64,000 nucleotides of DNA, taken from NCBI RefSeq assembly GCF_036880965.1, contig NZ_JBAJMV010000006.1, positions 124,001 to 188,000 of the forward strand, written 5' to 3'. Made by a program: the position numbers and the translations under genes. The notes beneath the pieces were generated by a model that worked only from the letters and a program-made list of their open reading frames with translations, did no database searches and was not told the DNA's origin. Origin of the DNA: JAUASW01 sp036880965. Lineage in GTDB: Bacteria > Pseudomonadota > Gammaproteobacteria > Burkholderiales > Burkholderiaceae_C. Below are positions 31,519-40,027 of the stretch, piece after piece. The stretch's first letter is position 1, and every line of letters begins with the position of its first letter.

Positions 31519-32532
31519 TCAACCAAGCAATTTCTTCAGCGGCGCGGGCAGCGCATAGCTGGCCAGTTTCTCGCGAGCTACCCATTGTCCAACGCCGGCC
31601 GCCTGATAGCCATTGGTCAGAACGGCCCGACGTGGATGCAGTATCCAGTCGAAATGCGTCAGGGCATGTTCGATGCGGGGCAGGACTTCGGGCTCCAGGC
31701 CTTCGGCAGCCAATAGCAGCGCGGCCTCGTCGTCAAACAGCGGCAGGGTCCAGAGGCCCGCCCAGACGCCCGTCTCCGGTCGCTGCTGCAAGAGCACCTC
31801 GCCCGCCGGATTCTCCAGCCACAGCCACCAGTTCTCGCGCCGGCCGCGCTTGAGCTTGCGCGTCTTGACCGGGTAGCGCTCGGTCTCCCCGGCCGCGCGC
31901 GCTGAACACAGCTCGGACACCGGGCATAGCAAGCATTGCGGCGAGCGGGTCGAGCAGATGCTGGAGCCCAGGTCCATCAGGCCCTGCGTATAGGCCGTGA
32001 TGCCCTCGTCCGGCAGCAGCGCTTCGGCATGTTTCCAGAGCAATTTCTCCTGCGCGCTGCTGGCCATGTCGCCCTCGAAAGCCAGCAGGCGCGTCAAGAC
32101 CCGCTTCACATTGCCGTCGAGGATGGCCACGCGTTCACGGAAACAAAAGGCCGCAATGGCCGCTGCCGTCGAGCGGCCAATACCGGGCAGCTCCTCCAGT
32201 TCGACCGCTGTGCGCGGGAAAGCACCGTCCGGCCGCGCCGCCACGGCAACGGCGCAACGGTGCAGATTGCGGGCCCGGCTGTAGTAGCCCAGCCCTTGCC
32301 ACATGGCCAGGACCTCATCGAGCGATGCCGCCGCGAGATCTGCAACAGTCGGGAAGCGCTGCAGGAAGCGCTGGTAGTAGGCCAGCACGGTCGTCACCTG
32401 GGTCTGCTGCAGCATGATTTCGCTGAGCCAGACACGGTACGGGTCCTGCGTGTTCTGCCAAGGCAGCTCATGCCGGCCATGCTTGCGTTGCCAGGCCACC
32501 AGCAGAGGGCCGAATTCCATGGGTAGCTTCAT
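31519..32532 (-). CDS. mutY: A/G-specific adenine glycosylase MutY
   Basis: The protein has 337 residues from the ATG at 32532 (MKLPMEFG); an ATG at 32571 that overlaps mutM is the alternative. It excises adenine opposite 8-oxoguanine. HELPWQNTQDPYRVWLSEIM, LQQTQVTTV and the helix-hairpin-helix LPGIGRSTAAAI are diagnostic. The catalytic Asp is in VAILDGNVKRVL. The 4Fe-4S cluster cysteines are in SICSTRSPQCLLCPVSELCS. The C-terminal NUDIX-like domain that reads 8-oxoG is present (GVWAGLWTLPLF). It is next to mutM, its partner in the GO repair system. Confidence 0.94.
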   Translation of the reverse strand: MKLPMEFGPLLVAWQRKHGRHELPWQNTQDPYRVWLSEIMLQQTQVTTVLAYYQRFLQRFPTVADLAAASLDEVLAMWQGLGYYSRARNLHRCAVAVAARPDGAFPRTAVELEELPGIGRSTAAAIAAFCFRERVAILDGNVKRVLTRLLAFEGDMASSAQEKLLWKHAEALLPDEGITAYTQGLMDLGSSICSTRSPQCLLCPVSELCSARAAGETERYPVKTRKLKRGRRENWWLWLENPAGEVLLQQRPETGVWAGLWTLPLFDDEAALLLAAEGLEPEVLPRIEHALTHFDWILHPRRAVLTNGYQAAGVGQWVAREKLASYALPAPLKKLLG

Positions 32533-32555
32533 CGCGCTCAAGGTGCTCACTGCCT

Positions 32556-33371
32556 TCAGCGCTTCTGGCATGAGGGGCAGAAGAATGTTGACCTCGCGCC
32601 CTGCACGATGCGCTTGATCTTGGTGCCGCAGTGCAGGCAGGGCAACCCTTCGCGGCCATAGACCTCGGCCTGCATCTGGAAGCTGCCGGCCACGCCGTGC
32701 GCGTCCTTGAAATCCCGCAGGGTTGTCCCGCCCGCCTCAAGCGCCTGGGCCAGTACGCCGCGCACCGCTGCCGCCAACTTGGCAGCGCGCGGACGACTGA
32801 CCTTTTGCGCCGGCACGCGCGGGTCGATACCGGCGCGAAACAGCGCTTCGCAAGCGTAGATATTGCCGGCACCGACCACGATGTCGCCCGCCAGCAAGGC
32901 CAGCTTCACTGCGACGCGTCGGCCCGACAGGCCGGCATGCAGATGGGCGCCGTCAAAGCGAGGGTCGAAGGGCTCCAGGCCGAGTGTGGAAAGCAGCTTG
33001 GCCGCCGGATCATCTTCCAACGATGGCGACCAGACGACAGCGCCAAAGCGGCGCGGATCAGTCAGGCGCAAGAGGCCACGGTCGGTCTGCAGGTCGAAAT
33101 GATCATGAAAACCAGGTGCCGACGAGGCGGCCGAGAAATTCAGCGAGCCCGACATGCCCAGATGCATCAGAAGGCCACCCTTTTCCAGCGGCAGCCACAA
33201 ATATTTACCTCTTCTCAGGGCCTGGCCGACGCGCTGACCCTTGAGCGCTCCCGGCTCGATGCCCAGTGGCCAACGCAAGGGCTTGCCCAGGCGTACAGCC
33301 TCGACCCGCGCTCCCTCGATGGCGTCGGCAAACGAGCGGCGGGTGACTTCGACCTCAGGCAATTCCGGCAT
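32556..33371 (-). CDS. mutM: Formamidopyrimidine-DNA glycosylase MutM (Fpg)
   Basis: The protein has 271 residues. It removes 8-oxoguanine and formamidopyrimidines using the N-terminal proline as nucleophile. This decides the start: the ATG at 33371 gives MPELPEVEVTRR, with Pro2 and Glu3 in place after Met removal, whereas the ATG at 33380 would bury them. The lysine of LGKPLRWPLG, the helix-two-turn-helix (NIYACEALFRAGIDP) and the C-terminal zinc finger (CLHCGTKI...FFCPSCQKR) are all present. It is the first gene of the mutM-mutY unit. Confidence 0.96.
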   Translation of the reverse strand: MPELPEVEVTRRSFADAIEGARVEAVRLGKPLRWPLGIEPGALKGQRVGQALRRGKYLWLPLEKGGLLMHLGMSGSLNFSAASSAPGFHDHFDLQTDRGLLRLTDPRRFGAVVWSPSLEDDPAAKLLSTLGLEPFDPRFDGAHLHAGLSGRRVAVKLALLAGDIVVGAGNIYACEALFRAGIDPRVPAQKVSRPRAAKLAAAVRGVLAQALEAGGTTLRDFKDAHGVAGSFQMQAEVYGREGLPCLHCGTKIKRIVQGARSTFFCPSCQKR

Positions 33372-33451
33372 GGCCGGCATGATAAGTGGCAGCTTTACAG
33401 AGCGTCCCTAGAATGACCCGCAACTAGAGCCTCCACCAGGAGCATTCAGCA

Positions 33452-35182
33452 ATGCGCAAGACCCCCGCCCTGCACAAGCTCGCCCTGTGCACCGCCCTGC
33501 TCGCCAGCAGCCTGACGGCACGCGCCAACCCGGTGCCGCCGCCGAATTCCGACATGGATGCGCCGCTGTTCTACCAGTTGCTGGTGGGCGAGATGGAACT
33601 GCGCTCGGGCCAGCCCGGCGTGGCCTTTCAGGTGCTGCTTGATGCCGCACGTCGCACCGGCGACGAGGCACTTTTCCGGCGCGTCGTAGACATCGCATTG
33701 CAGGCTAGGGCCGGCGACGAAGCACTGAGCGCCGCACGAGCCTGGCGCGATGCGGTGCCGGAATCGATCGAAGCGCAGCAGATGACGCTGCAGCTCGTGA
33801 CCCTCCTGAACCGCCCAGCGGACGCCACCGCACCGCTGCGTTCACTGCTGGCCTTGACGCCTGAAGACCAGCGGATTGCCGTACTGGCCTCGCTGCCCCG
33901 GCTGTTCCAGCGCTCGCCCGAGCCGAAAAAGGTGCTGGCCGCCGTGGAACCGGTACTGCAGGAGCAGGCTCGCCTGCCGTCCACCAAGCTGATGGCCTTG
34001 CTGGTCAATGGCCGCCTGGCCTCGATGGCCGCCGAGCCGGCTCGCGCTCTGGAGCTGGTGCGCCTGGCAGCCCAGACGGCGCCAGACGCAGATGAGCCCC
34101 CATTGCTGGCGCTTGAACTGATGCAGTCCAGCAAGGAGGCAGAGTCCGTCGTCGCCGACCACCTCGCCGCCCACCCCGACAGCCATTCCCTGCGCCAGGC
34201 CTACGGCCGCGCACTGGCCCGCTCGCAGCGCAGCGCCGATGCTGCGCGCGAGTTCCGTCTCGTGACCCAACGCTCGCCCGAGTTGCCCTCGGCCTGGTAT
34301 GCGCTCGGCGCGCTCGAGCTGGATCTCCACCATCCGGAAGCCGCGGAACTGGCGCTGAACGAGTTCGTCAAACGCATCGAGCAGATGCCTCCGAGCAAGG
34401 ACTTCGACGCCAGGGAAGCGCTCCAGCAAGCCTGGCTGCAACTGGCGCAGGCCGCGGAAATGCGGCGCGACTACAAGGCGGCAGAGAGCTGGCTGGCCAA
34501 GGTCGACAACCCGCAGCGCGCCACCGAAACCCAGTTCCGCCGCGCCTCGCTGCTGGCCCGCCAGGGCAAGATCGAACAGGCCCGCAAGCTCATCCAGGCC
34601 CTGCCCGAAACCAGCGACGCCGAAGGCCGCGCCAAGTTGATCGCCGAAGCCCAGTTGCTGCGCGAATCGCAGCAGTGGAAGCTGGCTTACGAAGTTCTCG
34701 AACAGGCCAACAAGCGCTTCGAGGGCGATGTGGACCTGATCTACGAGCAGTCGATGGCAGCAGAGAAGCTCGGCCGCGTGGACCAGATGGAAACGCTGCT
34801 GCGTCGCGTCATCGAGCTCAAGCCCGAGCACTATCACGCCTACAACGCACTGGGCTATTCGCTGGCCGATCGGCGCGAGCGCCTGCCCGAGGCCCGCGAG
34901 CTAATCGCCAAGGCCTTGCAGTACGCACCCAACGAGCCTTTCATCGTCGACAGCATGGGCTGGGTCGAGTACCGCCTGGGCAACCATGACGCAGCCTTGA
35001 AGCTGCTGCGCCAGGCCTACCAGTCGCGCCCTGACGCCGAGATCGCAGCCCACCTGGGCGAACTGCTGTGGGTGACCCAGCAGCAGGACGAGGCACGACG
35101 TGTCTGGGCCGAGGGCGCCAAGCGCGACCCGAGCAACGAAGCCCTGCGCGACACGCAGCAGCGGCTCAAGGCCAAGCCTTGA
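33452..35182 (+). CDS. Tetratricopeptide-repeat periplasmic or outer-membrane protein
   Basis: The protein has 576 residues. A signal peptide (LALCTALLASSLTARA) precedes an all-helical chain of about 14 degenerate TPR units, clearest near the C-terminus (YHAYNALGYSLADRRERLPE, EARELIAKALQYAPN, DSMGWVEYRLGNHDAALKLL). Homologues occupy this place before lolB in many betaproteobacteria, which suggests an envelope-assembly scaffold, but no defined function is known to me. A GGAG lies 8 bp upstream of the ATG. It is divergent from mutM and coupled to lolB. Confidence 0.9.
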   Translation: MRKTPALHKLALCTALLASSLTARANPVPPPNSDMDAPLFYQLLVGEMELRSGQPGVAFQVLLDAARRTGDEALFRRVVDIALQARAGDEALSAARAWRDAVPESIEAQQMTLQLVTLLNRPADATAPLRSLLALTPEDQRIAVLASLPRLFQRSPEPKKVLAAVEPVLQEQARLPSTKLMALLVNGRLASMAAEPARALELVRLAAQTAPDADEPPLLALELMQSSKEAESVVADHLAAHPDSHSLRQAYGRALARSQRSADAAREFRLVTQRSPELPSAWYALGALELDLHHPEAAELALNEFVKRIEQMPPSKDFDAREALQQAWLQLAQAAEMRRDYKAAESWLAKVDNPQRATETQFRRASLLARQGKIEQARKLIQALPETSDAEGRAKLIAEAQLLRESQQWKLAYEVLEQANKRFEGDVDLIYEQSMAAEKLGRVDQMETLLRRVIELKPEHYHAYNALGYSLADRRERLPEARELIAKALQYAPNEPFIVDSMGWVEYRLGNHDAALKLLRQAYQSRPDAEIAAHLGELLWVTQQQDEARRVWAEGAKRDPSNEALRDTQQRLKAKP

Positions 35183-35727
35183 TGCGACGCTTGCTCGTGG
35201 CCGCGCTTGCCGCGGCATTGACGGCCTGCGCCAGCATCAGCGACAAGTCGCAGCCCCTGCCTGTGCAGGCCGACGCGATGCAGTTCAGCGGCAAGCTGAG
35301 CGTCAAGGTCACTGGCAGCGACCAGGGCGGTAGCGGCAGCTTTGATCTGCAAGGCACGCCGCGAGCCGGCCTGCTGGAACTCAGCACACCGCTGGGCCAA
35401 TTGATCGCCCGCACGCGCTGGGACGGCGAATCTGTGCTCATGCAGACGCCAAAGGAGCAGCGTCGCTACCCAGACCTCGACACCCTGACGCAGGACCTGC
35501 TGGGCGAAGCCATTCCAGTTGCAGCCCTGTTCGACTGGCTGCGCGGCCGCCCCTGGCCTGATGCACCCAGCCAGACGCTGGAGGGCGAGACCAAGGGCTT
35601 CAAGCAGCTCGGCTGGACCGTGGATCTCAGCGGCTTTGCAGAGAAGAGCTTGATAGTCGCCCGGCGCAGCGAGCCCAACGAAGTGGTGCTGCGAGCCCGC
35701 CTCGAGTCTCCTGTCGCGGGACAATGA
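35182..35727 (+). CDS. lolB: Outer-membrane lipoprotein receptor LolB
   Basis: The protein has 181 residues, with an ATG overlapping the previous stop by 1 nt. The lipobox is ALTACAS, with lipidation expected at Cys16. MQFSGKLSVKVTG, GTPRAGLLELSTPLGQLIAR and LFDWLRGRPWP are LolB features, the last being the typical W-L-x-G-R-P motif. LolB takes lipoproteins from LolA and inserts them in the outer membrane. Gene order TPR-lolB-ispE is conserved. Confidence 0.92.
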   Translation: MRRLLVAALAAALTACASISDKSQPLPVQADAMQFSGKLSVKVTGSDQGGSGSFDLQGTPRAGLLELSTPLGQLIARTRWDGESVLMQTPKEQRRYPDLDTLTQDLLGEAIPVAALFDWLRGRPWPDAPSQTLEGETKGFKQLGWTVDLSGFAEKSLIVARRSEPNEVVLRARLESPVAGQ

Positions 35728-35731
35728 GGCG

Positions 35732-36622
35732 ATGCGCGCGCTCTACGATGTTCCGGCCCCGGCCAAGCTGAACCTGTTCCTGCATGTGGTCGGCAAGCGG
35801 CCCGACGGCTATCACCTGCTGCAGTCAATCTTCGCCCTGATCGACTGGGCCGACACCCTGCATTTCGAGCGCCGCGACGACGGCGCCTTGCATCGCCACG
35901 ACAGCGGCGATGCCCTGCCTCCCGATGACCTCTGCCTGCGCGCAGCCCGCGCCTTGCAGTCCCAGAGCGGCTGCGGCCTTGGGGCTGACATCCACATCGA
36001 GAAGCGCCTGCCAGCCGGCGCCGGCATGGGCGGTGGCTCGTCGGATGCCGCGTCCACGCTGCTGGCCTTGAACCGCTTGTGGGGCTTGAACTGGCCTTTG
36101 AGCAAGCTCTTGCCGCTGGGGCTGAGCCTGGGCGCCGACGTTCCCTTCTTCCTTGGCGGCACGCATGCATTCGTCGAAGGCATCGGTGATGTCCTGCACC
36201 CGATCTCCTTGCCCGAGCAATGTTTTGCCGTCGTGAAGCCTCAGCAAAGCATCGCCACCAAGGACATTTTTTCGAGCCCCCACTTGGCAAGATCGAATTC
36301 TGTGGCTATAGTAGCGGGCTTTCCTGCACACAACGGCAGCGAGCTTTCAGGCGGAACCCAACAGGGGTTTGGTCGCAATGATTTGCAACCAGCAGCCGAG
36401 GCTCTCAGCCCCGAAGTTGGTCAGGCCCTGCAGATTCTGCAGAGCAAATTCGGCAACAGCCGGATGACCGGTTCGGGCAGCGCGGTGTTTGCCAGAGTGG
36501 ATGGGAAAGAAGGCGCAAACTGTCAGTCCATGACGTTCGCAGAGGGGCTTCCCTCTGGATGGGTTGCTAGAATGTGCCGCAGTCTGGAAGTTCATCCGTT
36601 ACGCGGTTGGGCTGACAACTGA
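35732..36622 (+). CDS. ispE: 4-diphosphocytidyl-2-C-methyl-D-erythritol kinase IspE
   Basis: The protein has 296 residues. This GHMP-family kinase of the MEP isoprenoid pathway shows PAPAKLNLFLHVVGKRPDGY at the start, the ATP loop LPAGAGMGGGSSDAASTLLA, and the C-terminal FGRNDLQP and RMTGSGSAVFA motifs. It lies 4 bp after lolB. A near-consensus promoter for downstream genes is embedded at 36284-36312. Confidence 0.95.
   Translation: MRALYDVPAPAKLNLFLHVVGKRPDGYHLLQSIFALIDWADTLHFERRDDGALHRHDSGDALPPDDLCLRAARALQSQSGCGLGADIHIEKRLPAGAGMGGGSSDAASTLLALNRLWGLNWPLSKLLPLGLSLGADVPFFLGGTHAFVEGIGDVLHPISLPEQCFAVVKPQQSIATKDIFSSPHLARSNSVAIVAGFPAHNGSELSGGTQQGFGRNDLQPAAEALSPEVGQALQILQSKFGNSRMTGSGSAVFARVDGKEGANCQSMTFAEGLPSGWVARMCRSLEVHPLRGWADN
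36284..36312 (+). promoter_or_regulatory. Sigma-70 promoter inside ispE
   Basis: TTGGCA (36284-36289) and TATAGT (36307-36312) are separated by exactly 17 bp and match consensus at 5/6 positions each. Transcription would start near 36320 and reach tRNA-Gln and prs. Confidence 0.6.
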
Positions 36623-36663
36623 GCAAAGTTATAGGGTGCTGCAGCCTCTGCAGTGTCCTGTGT

Positions 36664-36740
36664 AGGGGCGTCGCCAAGCTGGTTAAGGCATCGGATTTTG
36701 ATTCCGACATGCGCAGGTTCGAATCCTTCCGCCCCTGCCA
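36664..36740 (+). tRNA. tRNA-Gln (UUG)
   Basis: The 77-nt gene folds with acceptor AGGGGCG/CGCCCCU, an anticodon stem UCGGA/UCCGA around loop UUUUGAU (anticodon UUG), and an encoded CCA at 36738-36740. It lies between ispE and prs, a common betaproteobacterial arrangement. Confidence 0.95.
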
Positions 36741-36811
36741 AATTTCTGTTTATTCACCTCCGGGACCCGCAGGGCTGGCCGCGGGGCCATTGATTCAAAG
36801 GATGGCCCGTC

Positions 36812-37774
36812 GTGCTGCTCAACACCGTCCTCTTCACGGGTAATGCCAACCCGGTCCTCTCCCAAGAAATCGCCACCCATCTGGGGCTCGAACTCGGCAA
36901 GGCCGTGGTCGGTCGCTTCTCCGATGGCGAGGTGACGGTCGAGATCCAGCAGAACGTCCGCGCCCGCGACGTCTTCGTTATTCAGCCCACCTGCGCGCCG
37001 ACCAACGAAAATCTGATGGAGTTGCTGATCATGGTCGATGCCCTGAAGCGCGCCAGCGCTCGCCGCATCACCGCTGTGATCCCCTACTTCGGTTATGCCC
37101 GCCAGGACCGCCGCCCGCGTTCCACCCGCGTGCCGATCTCGGCCAAGGTTGTGGCCAACCTGCTGGAAACCGTCGGCGTCGAGCGCGTCCTGACGATGGA
37201 CCTCCACGCGGACCAGATTCAAGGCTTCTTCGACATCCCGGTCGACAACATCTACGCCTCGCCGGTGCTGCTGTCGGACCTGAAGGCCCGCAACTATTCC
37301 GACCTGGTGGTCGTGAGCCCCGACGTCGGTGGCGTGGTGCGCGCCCGCGCATTGGCCAAGCAGCTCGGTTGCGACCTGGCCATCATCGACAAGCGCCGTC
37401 CGGCCGCCAACGTCTCCGAAGTGATGCACGTGATCGGCGAGATCGACGGCCGCAATTGCGTGATCATGGACGACATGATCGACACCGCCGGCACGCTGGT
37501 GAAGGCGGCCGAGGTCTTGAAGGACCGCGGCGCCAAGAGCGTGTTTGCTTATTGCACCCACCCCATCCTGTCTGGCCCGGCGATCGAGCGCATCTCGAAG
37601 TCCCAGCTCGATGAAGTGGTGATCACCAACACCATTCCGCTGAACGACGCGGCCAAGGCCTGCGGCAAGATCCGCCAGCTGTCGGTGGCCTTCCTGTTCG
37701 CCGAGACGATCCGCCGCATCTCTGACGGTGAGTCGGTCACTTCCCTGTTTAGCGAGCAGAACAACAATTTCTAA
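36812..37774 (+). CDS. prs: Ribose-phosphate pyrophosphokinase (PRPP synthetase)
   Basis: The protein has 320 residues from a GTG start; the nearby ATG at 36802 is out of frame. It makes PRPP for nucleotide, histidine and NAD synthesis. FSDGEVTVEIQQNVRARDVF, PYFGYARQDRRPRSTRVPIS, MDLHADQIQGFFDIPVDN and the PRPP loop VIMDDMIDTAGTLVKA are all intact. It shares a likely transcript with tRNA-Gln, rplY and pth. Confidence 0.96.
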   Translation: MLLNTVLFTGNANPVLSQEIATHLGLELGKAVVGRFSDGEVTVEIQQNVRARDVFVIQPTCAPTNENLMELLIMVDALKRASARRITAVIPYFGYARQDRRPRSTRVPISAKVVANLLETVGVERVLTMDLHADQIQGFFDIPVDNIYASPVLLSDLKARNYSDLVVVSPDVGGVVRARALAKQLGCDLAIIDKRRPAANVSEVMHVIGEIDGRNCVIMDDMIDTAGTLVKAAEVLKDRGAKSVFAYCTHPILSGPAIERISKSQLDEVVITNTIPLNDAAKACGKIRQLSVAFLFAETIRRISDGESVTSLFSEQNNNF

Positions 37775-37780
37775 GAATCT

Positions 37781-37806
37781 GCCGCCTCGGTTCAAGCCGG
37801 GGCGGC
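37781..37806 (+). promoter_or_regulatory. Hairpin between prs and rplY
   Basis: GCCGCC-T-CGG (37781-37790) pairs with CCG-G-GGCGGC (37797-37806) over a 6-nt loop. There is no T-run, so it is a processing or attenuation candidate rather than a terminator. Confidence 0.4.
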
Positions 37807-37883
37807 CGTAAAGCCGCAGCGGCAACGCTGCAATTCACGGGCAAACCTGGTCGCGGGTGCCCATCCATTGTTTGGAGTCTGTT

Positions 37884-38510
37884 ATGAACTTTGTCGCTTT
37901 TGAGCGCAAGCTGCAGGGGACCGGAGCGAGCCGCCGCCTGCGTATCGCGGGCAAGGTCCCCGGTATTGTTTTTGGTGCCGGCGAACCCGCCATGATCGAA
38001 CTCGATCACAACGCACTGTTCCACGCCCTGAAGAAGGAAGCTTTCCACAGCTCCATCCTCGACATGGAACTCAACGGCGCCGTTTCGAAGGTGCTGCTGC
38101 GTGATTTCCAGATGCACCCGTACAAGCCGCAAGTGCTGCACATCGACTTCCAGCGCGTCGACAGCACGACCAAGATCACGAAGAAGGTGCCCCTGCACTT
38201 CATCGGTGAAGAGAACTCGGTGGCAGTGAAGACCGACAAGTGCACGGTCAACCACGTCGTGACCGAACTGGCCATCACCTGCCTGGCGCAGCAACTGCCT
38301 GAGTTCATCGAAGTGGACTTGAGCGGCCTGACCAAGGGTCACTCGCTGCACGTCAACGACATCAAGCTGCCGGAAGGCATCAAGGTCGTGACGCACGGCA
38401 AGCCGAACCCGGTGATCGCAACCCCGGTCGAGCCGGTGTCGGAAGAAGTGATCGTTGTCGCAGCTGCTCCGGCAGACGACGGCAAGGGCAAGAAGAAAGG
38501 CAAGAAGTAA
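37884..38510 (+). CDS. rplY: 50S ribosomal protein L25/CTC family
   Basis: The protein has 208 residues. It is the long CTC form, with an N-terminal 5S-rRNA-binding L25 domain (VAFERKLQGTGASRRLR, GKVPGIVFG) and a C-terminal TL5-like beta domain (FIEVDLSGLTKGHSLHVNDI). The tail is lysine-rich (GKGKKKGKK). GGAG (37874-37877) is the ribosome-binding site for the ATG at 37884. prs-rplY-pth is a conserved order. Confidence 0.95.
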   Translation: MNFVAFERKLQGTGASRRLRIAGKVPGIVFGAGEPAMIELDHNALFHALKKEAFHSSILDMELNGAVSKVLLRDFQMHPYKPQVLHIDFQRVDSTTKITKKVPLHFIGEENSVAVKTDKCTVNHVVTELAITCLAQQLPEFIEVDLSGLTKGHSLHVNDIKLPEGIKVVTHGKPNPVIATPVEPVSEEVIVVAAAPADDGKGKKKGKK

Positions 38511-38540
38511 TTCTTGCGTCGAGCTTCAGCTCTACAGAGG

Positions 38541-38568
38541 AAGGCCCTGCACCGCAGGGCCTTTTTTT
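38541..38568 (+). terminator. Rho-independent terminator after rplY
   Basis: AAGGCCCTGC (38541-38550) pairs perfectly with GCAGGGCCTT (38554-38563) over ACC, followed by a T-run to 38568. It lies 30 bp after the rplY stop and 29 bp before pth. Confidence 0.93.
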
Positions 38569-38597
38569 CTTGTTCGCCACCCCGATAATCCACGCCC

Positions 38598-39248
38598 ATG
38601 ATTCGCTTGCTTGTTGGCCTGGGCAACCCAGGTTCCGAATACGTTGACACCCGCCACAACGCCGGCTTCTGGTGGATTGATGGCGTGGCACGCGGCCTGG
38701 GCACCTCGCTGCAGCTGGACCGCAACTATCACGGCCTCGTGGCCCGCGTGAACAATGCACCAGGCGCGCCGGGCCCGATCTGGCTGCTCGAGCCGATGAC
38801 CTACATGAACCTCTCGGGCAAGTCGGTCGCAGCGCTCGCGCGCTTCTTCAAGATCGCGCCTGAAGAGATCCTCGCAGTCCACGACGAGCTCGACCTGCCG
38901 GCTGGACAGATGAAGTTCAAGCAGGGCGGCGGCAACGGCGGGCACAACGGCTTGAAAGACATGCAGGCCCAGCTAGCCAGCGCCAACTTCTGGCGTCTGC
39001 GTCTGGGCATTGGCCATCCCGGTCACAAGGCCGAGGTGGCGAACTATGTGCTGCGCAAGCCGCCGCTGGAGGAGCGCCAGGCGGTTGAGGATTGCATCGC
39101 CAAATCCTATGAATCGCTGACGCTGATGCTGGCCGGCGACATGGAAAAGGCCATGATGAAGATCCACGCCAAGCCGCCACGCCCCAAGCCTCCCAAGCCG
39201 CCGGCACCGGCTTCTCCTCCTCCTTCAACACCAGAAACCACGCCATGA
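38598..39248 (+). CDS. pth: Peptidyl-tRNA hydrolase
   Basis: The protein has 216 residues. It recycles peptidyl-tRNA. LLVGLGNPGSEYVDTRHNAG contains the catalytic His, followed by PMTYMNLSGKSV, VHDELDLPAGQMKFKQGGGN and GGHNGLKDM. A Pro/Lys-rich C-terminal tail (PPRPKPPKPPAPASPPP) of about 25 residues is not part of the catalytic fold. Its stop overlaps the next ATG. It follows the rplY terminator, so it needs its own promoter or read-through. Confidence 0.95.
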   Translation: MIRLLVGLGNPGSEYVDTRHNAGFWWIDGVARGLGTSLQLDRNYHGLVARVNNAPGAPGPIWLLEPMTYMNLSGKSVAALARFFKIAPEEILAVHDELDLPAGQMKFKQGGGNGGHNGLKDMQAQLASANFWRLRLGIGHPGHKAEVANYVLRKPPLEERQAVEDCIAKSYESLTLMLAGDMEKAMMKIHAKPPRPKPPKPPAPASPPPSTPETTP

Positions 39249-39706
39249 CCAAGACGCCGGTTGTCGCTCTGCTGTACCTCCTGCTCCTCGCAGTCCTCAG
39301 CAGCAGCGCACCGGCGCAGACACAACGGCGCGAGGCCCAGATCTACCGTTGCGGCCCCGAAGGCCGCCAGTTGCAGGACAGCCCTTGCAGCGACAAGCCC
39401 ACTGGCACGGCTCAGTCCGTTGCGTTTGATCAGCCCTCCGCCACTCAGCAGCGCGAGGCGCGCGAGCGCGCTGCCGCCGAGCGCAAGCAGGCGGATCGAA
39501 TGGAGCAGGAACGGCTGCAGGCCGAGGCCACGCAGCGCAAGAATCAGGCAGCTCCAGGCCGAATCGATGGCCTGGCCTCACCTGCGGCCACCCCGGGCGC
39601 AGCGGCCTCGAGCCCCCATACCAAGCCACAGCCCAAGAAACCCAAGTTCTTGCCGCAGCGCAACAGGTCTTCGGTGCCGGCAGGCGCTTCCTCGGCGCCC
39701 CGCTAG
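39245..39706 (+). CDS. Secreted protein with a DUF4124-like N-terminus
   Basis: The protein has 153 residues, coupled to pth by an ATGA overlap. A signal peptide (VVALLYLLLLAVLSSSAPAQ) precedes IYRCGPEGRQLQDSPCSD, a short two-cysteine motif resembling DUF4124. A charged helical stretch (REARERAAAERKQADRMEQE) and a Pro/Lys-rich tail follow. Function is unknown; a periplasmic location is expected. Confidence 0.75.
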   Translation: MTKTPVVALLYLLLLAVLSSSAPAQTQRREAQIYRCGPEGRQLQDSPCSDKPTGTAQSVAFDQPSATQQREARERAAAERKQADRMEQERLQAEATQRKNQAAPGRIDGLASPAATPGAAASSPHTKPQPKKPKFLPQRNRSSVPAGASSAPR

Positions 39707-39717
39707 AATCCCGTCCG

Positions 39718-39925
39718 TTGGTGCTCGCCCTTAGGCAAACATGCCGGGGCAGTTAAACGGGAATCAGGAAGCCAAGCTCCAGCGGAGCAAAGCCAACCTG
39801 AGCTGTCCCCGCAACGGTAAGTGGACGAAGCCGCCCGGCTTCCAGTTCCTGAACGACACATCCACTGGCGCATGAGCGCTGGGAAGGATTCAGGGATGCG
39901 TGCCACCAGCCCGGATACCGGCCAA
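39718..39925 (+). ncRNA. Cobalamin (AdoCbl) riboswitch
   Basis: The leader of btuB contains the conserved core: GGTGC at the start, GGGAATCAGGAAGCC, CCAACCTGAGCTGTCCCCGC then AACGGTAAG (39802-39821), GGGAAGG and the B12-box AGCCCGGATACCGGCC (39908-39923). Binding of adenosylcobalamin would repress the downstream uptake operon. The aptamer starts 12 bp after the preceding gene, so its promoter is probably inside that gene. Confidence 0.95.
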
Positions 39926-39940
39926 CAGGTGGTGCGCGCT

Positions 39941-39958
39941 CGCCCAAGAAATTGGGCG
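39941..39958 (+). promoter_or_regulatory. Hairpin after the riboswitch (expression platform candidate)
   Basis: CGCCCAA (39941-39947), GAAA loop and TTGGGCG (39952-39958) form a perfect 7-bp stem. No T-run follows and btuB starts 69 bp later, so it is more likely part of a structural switch than an intrinsic terminator. Confidence 0.5.
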
Positions 39959-40027
39959 GCACAGCATCGATTCACAGGGGCCTGCGGGGAAGCTGGCCAC
40001 TGGTTGTATTTCGGATCCCGTTCTCTA

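Noticed and set aside
39821..40027. N-terminal extension of btuB into the riboswitch
   Set aside because: The sequence there is the conserved aptamer RNA, and a normal signal peptide starts at 40028.
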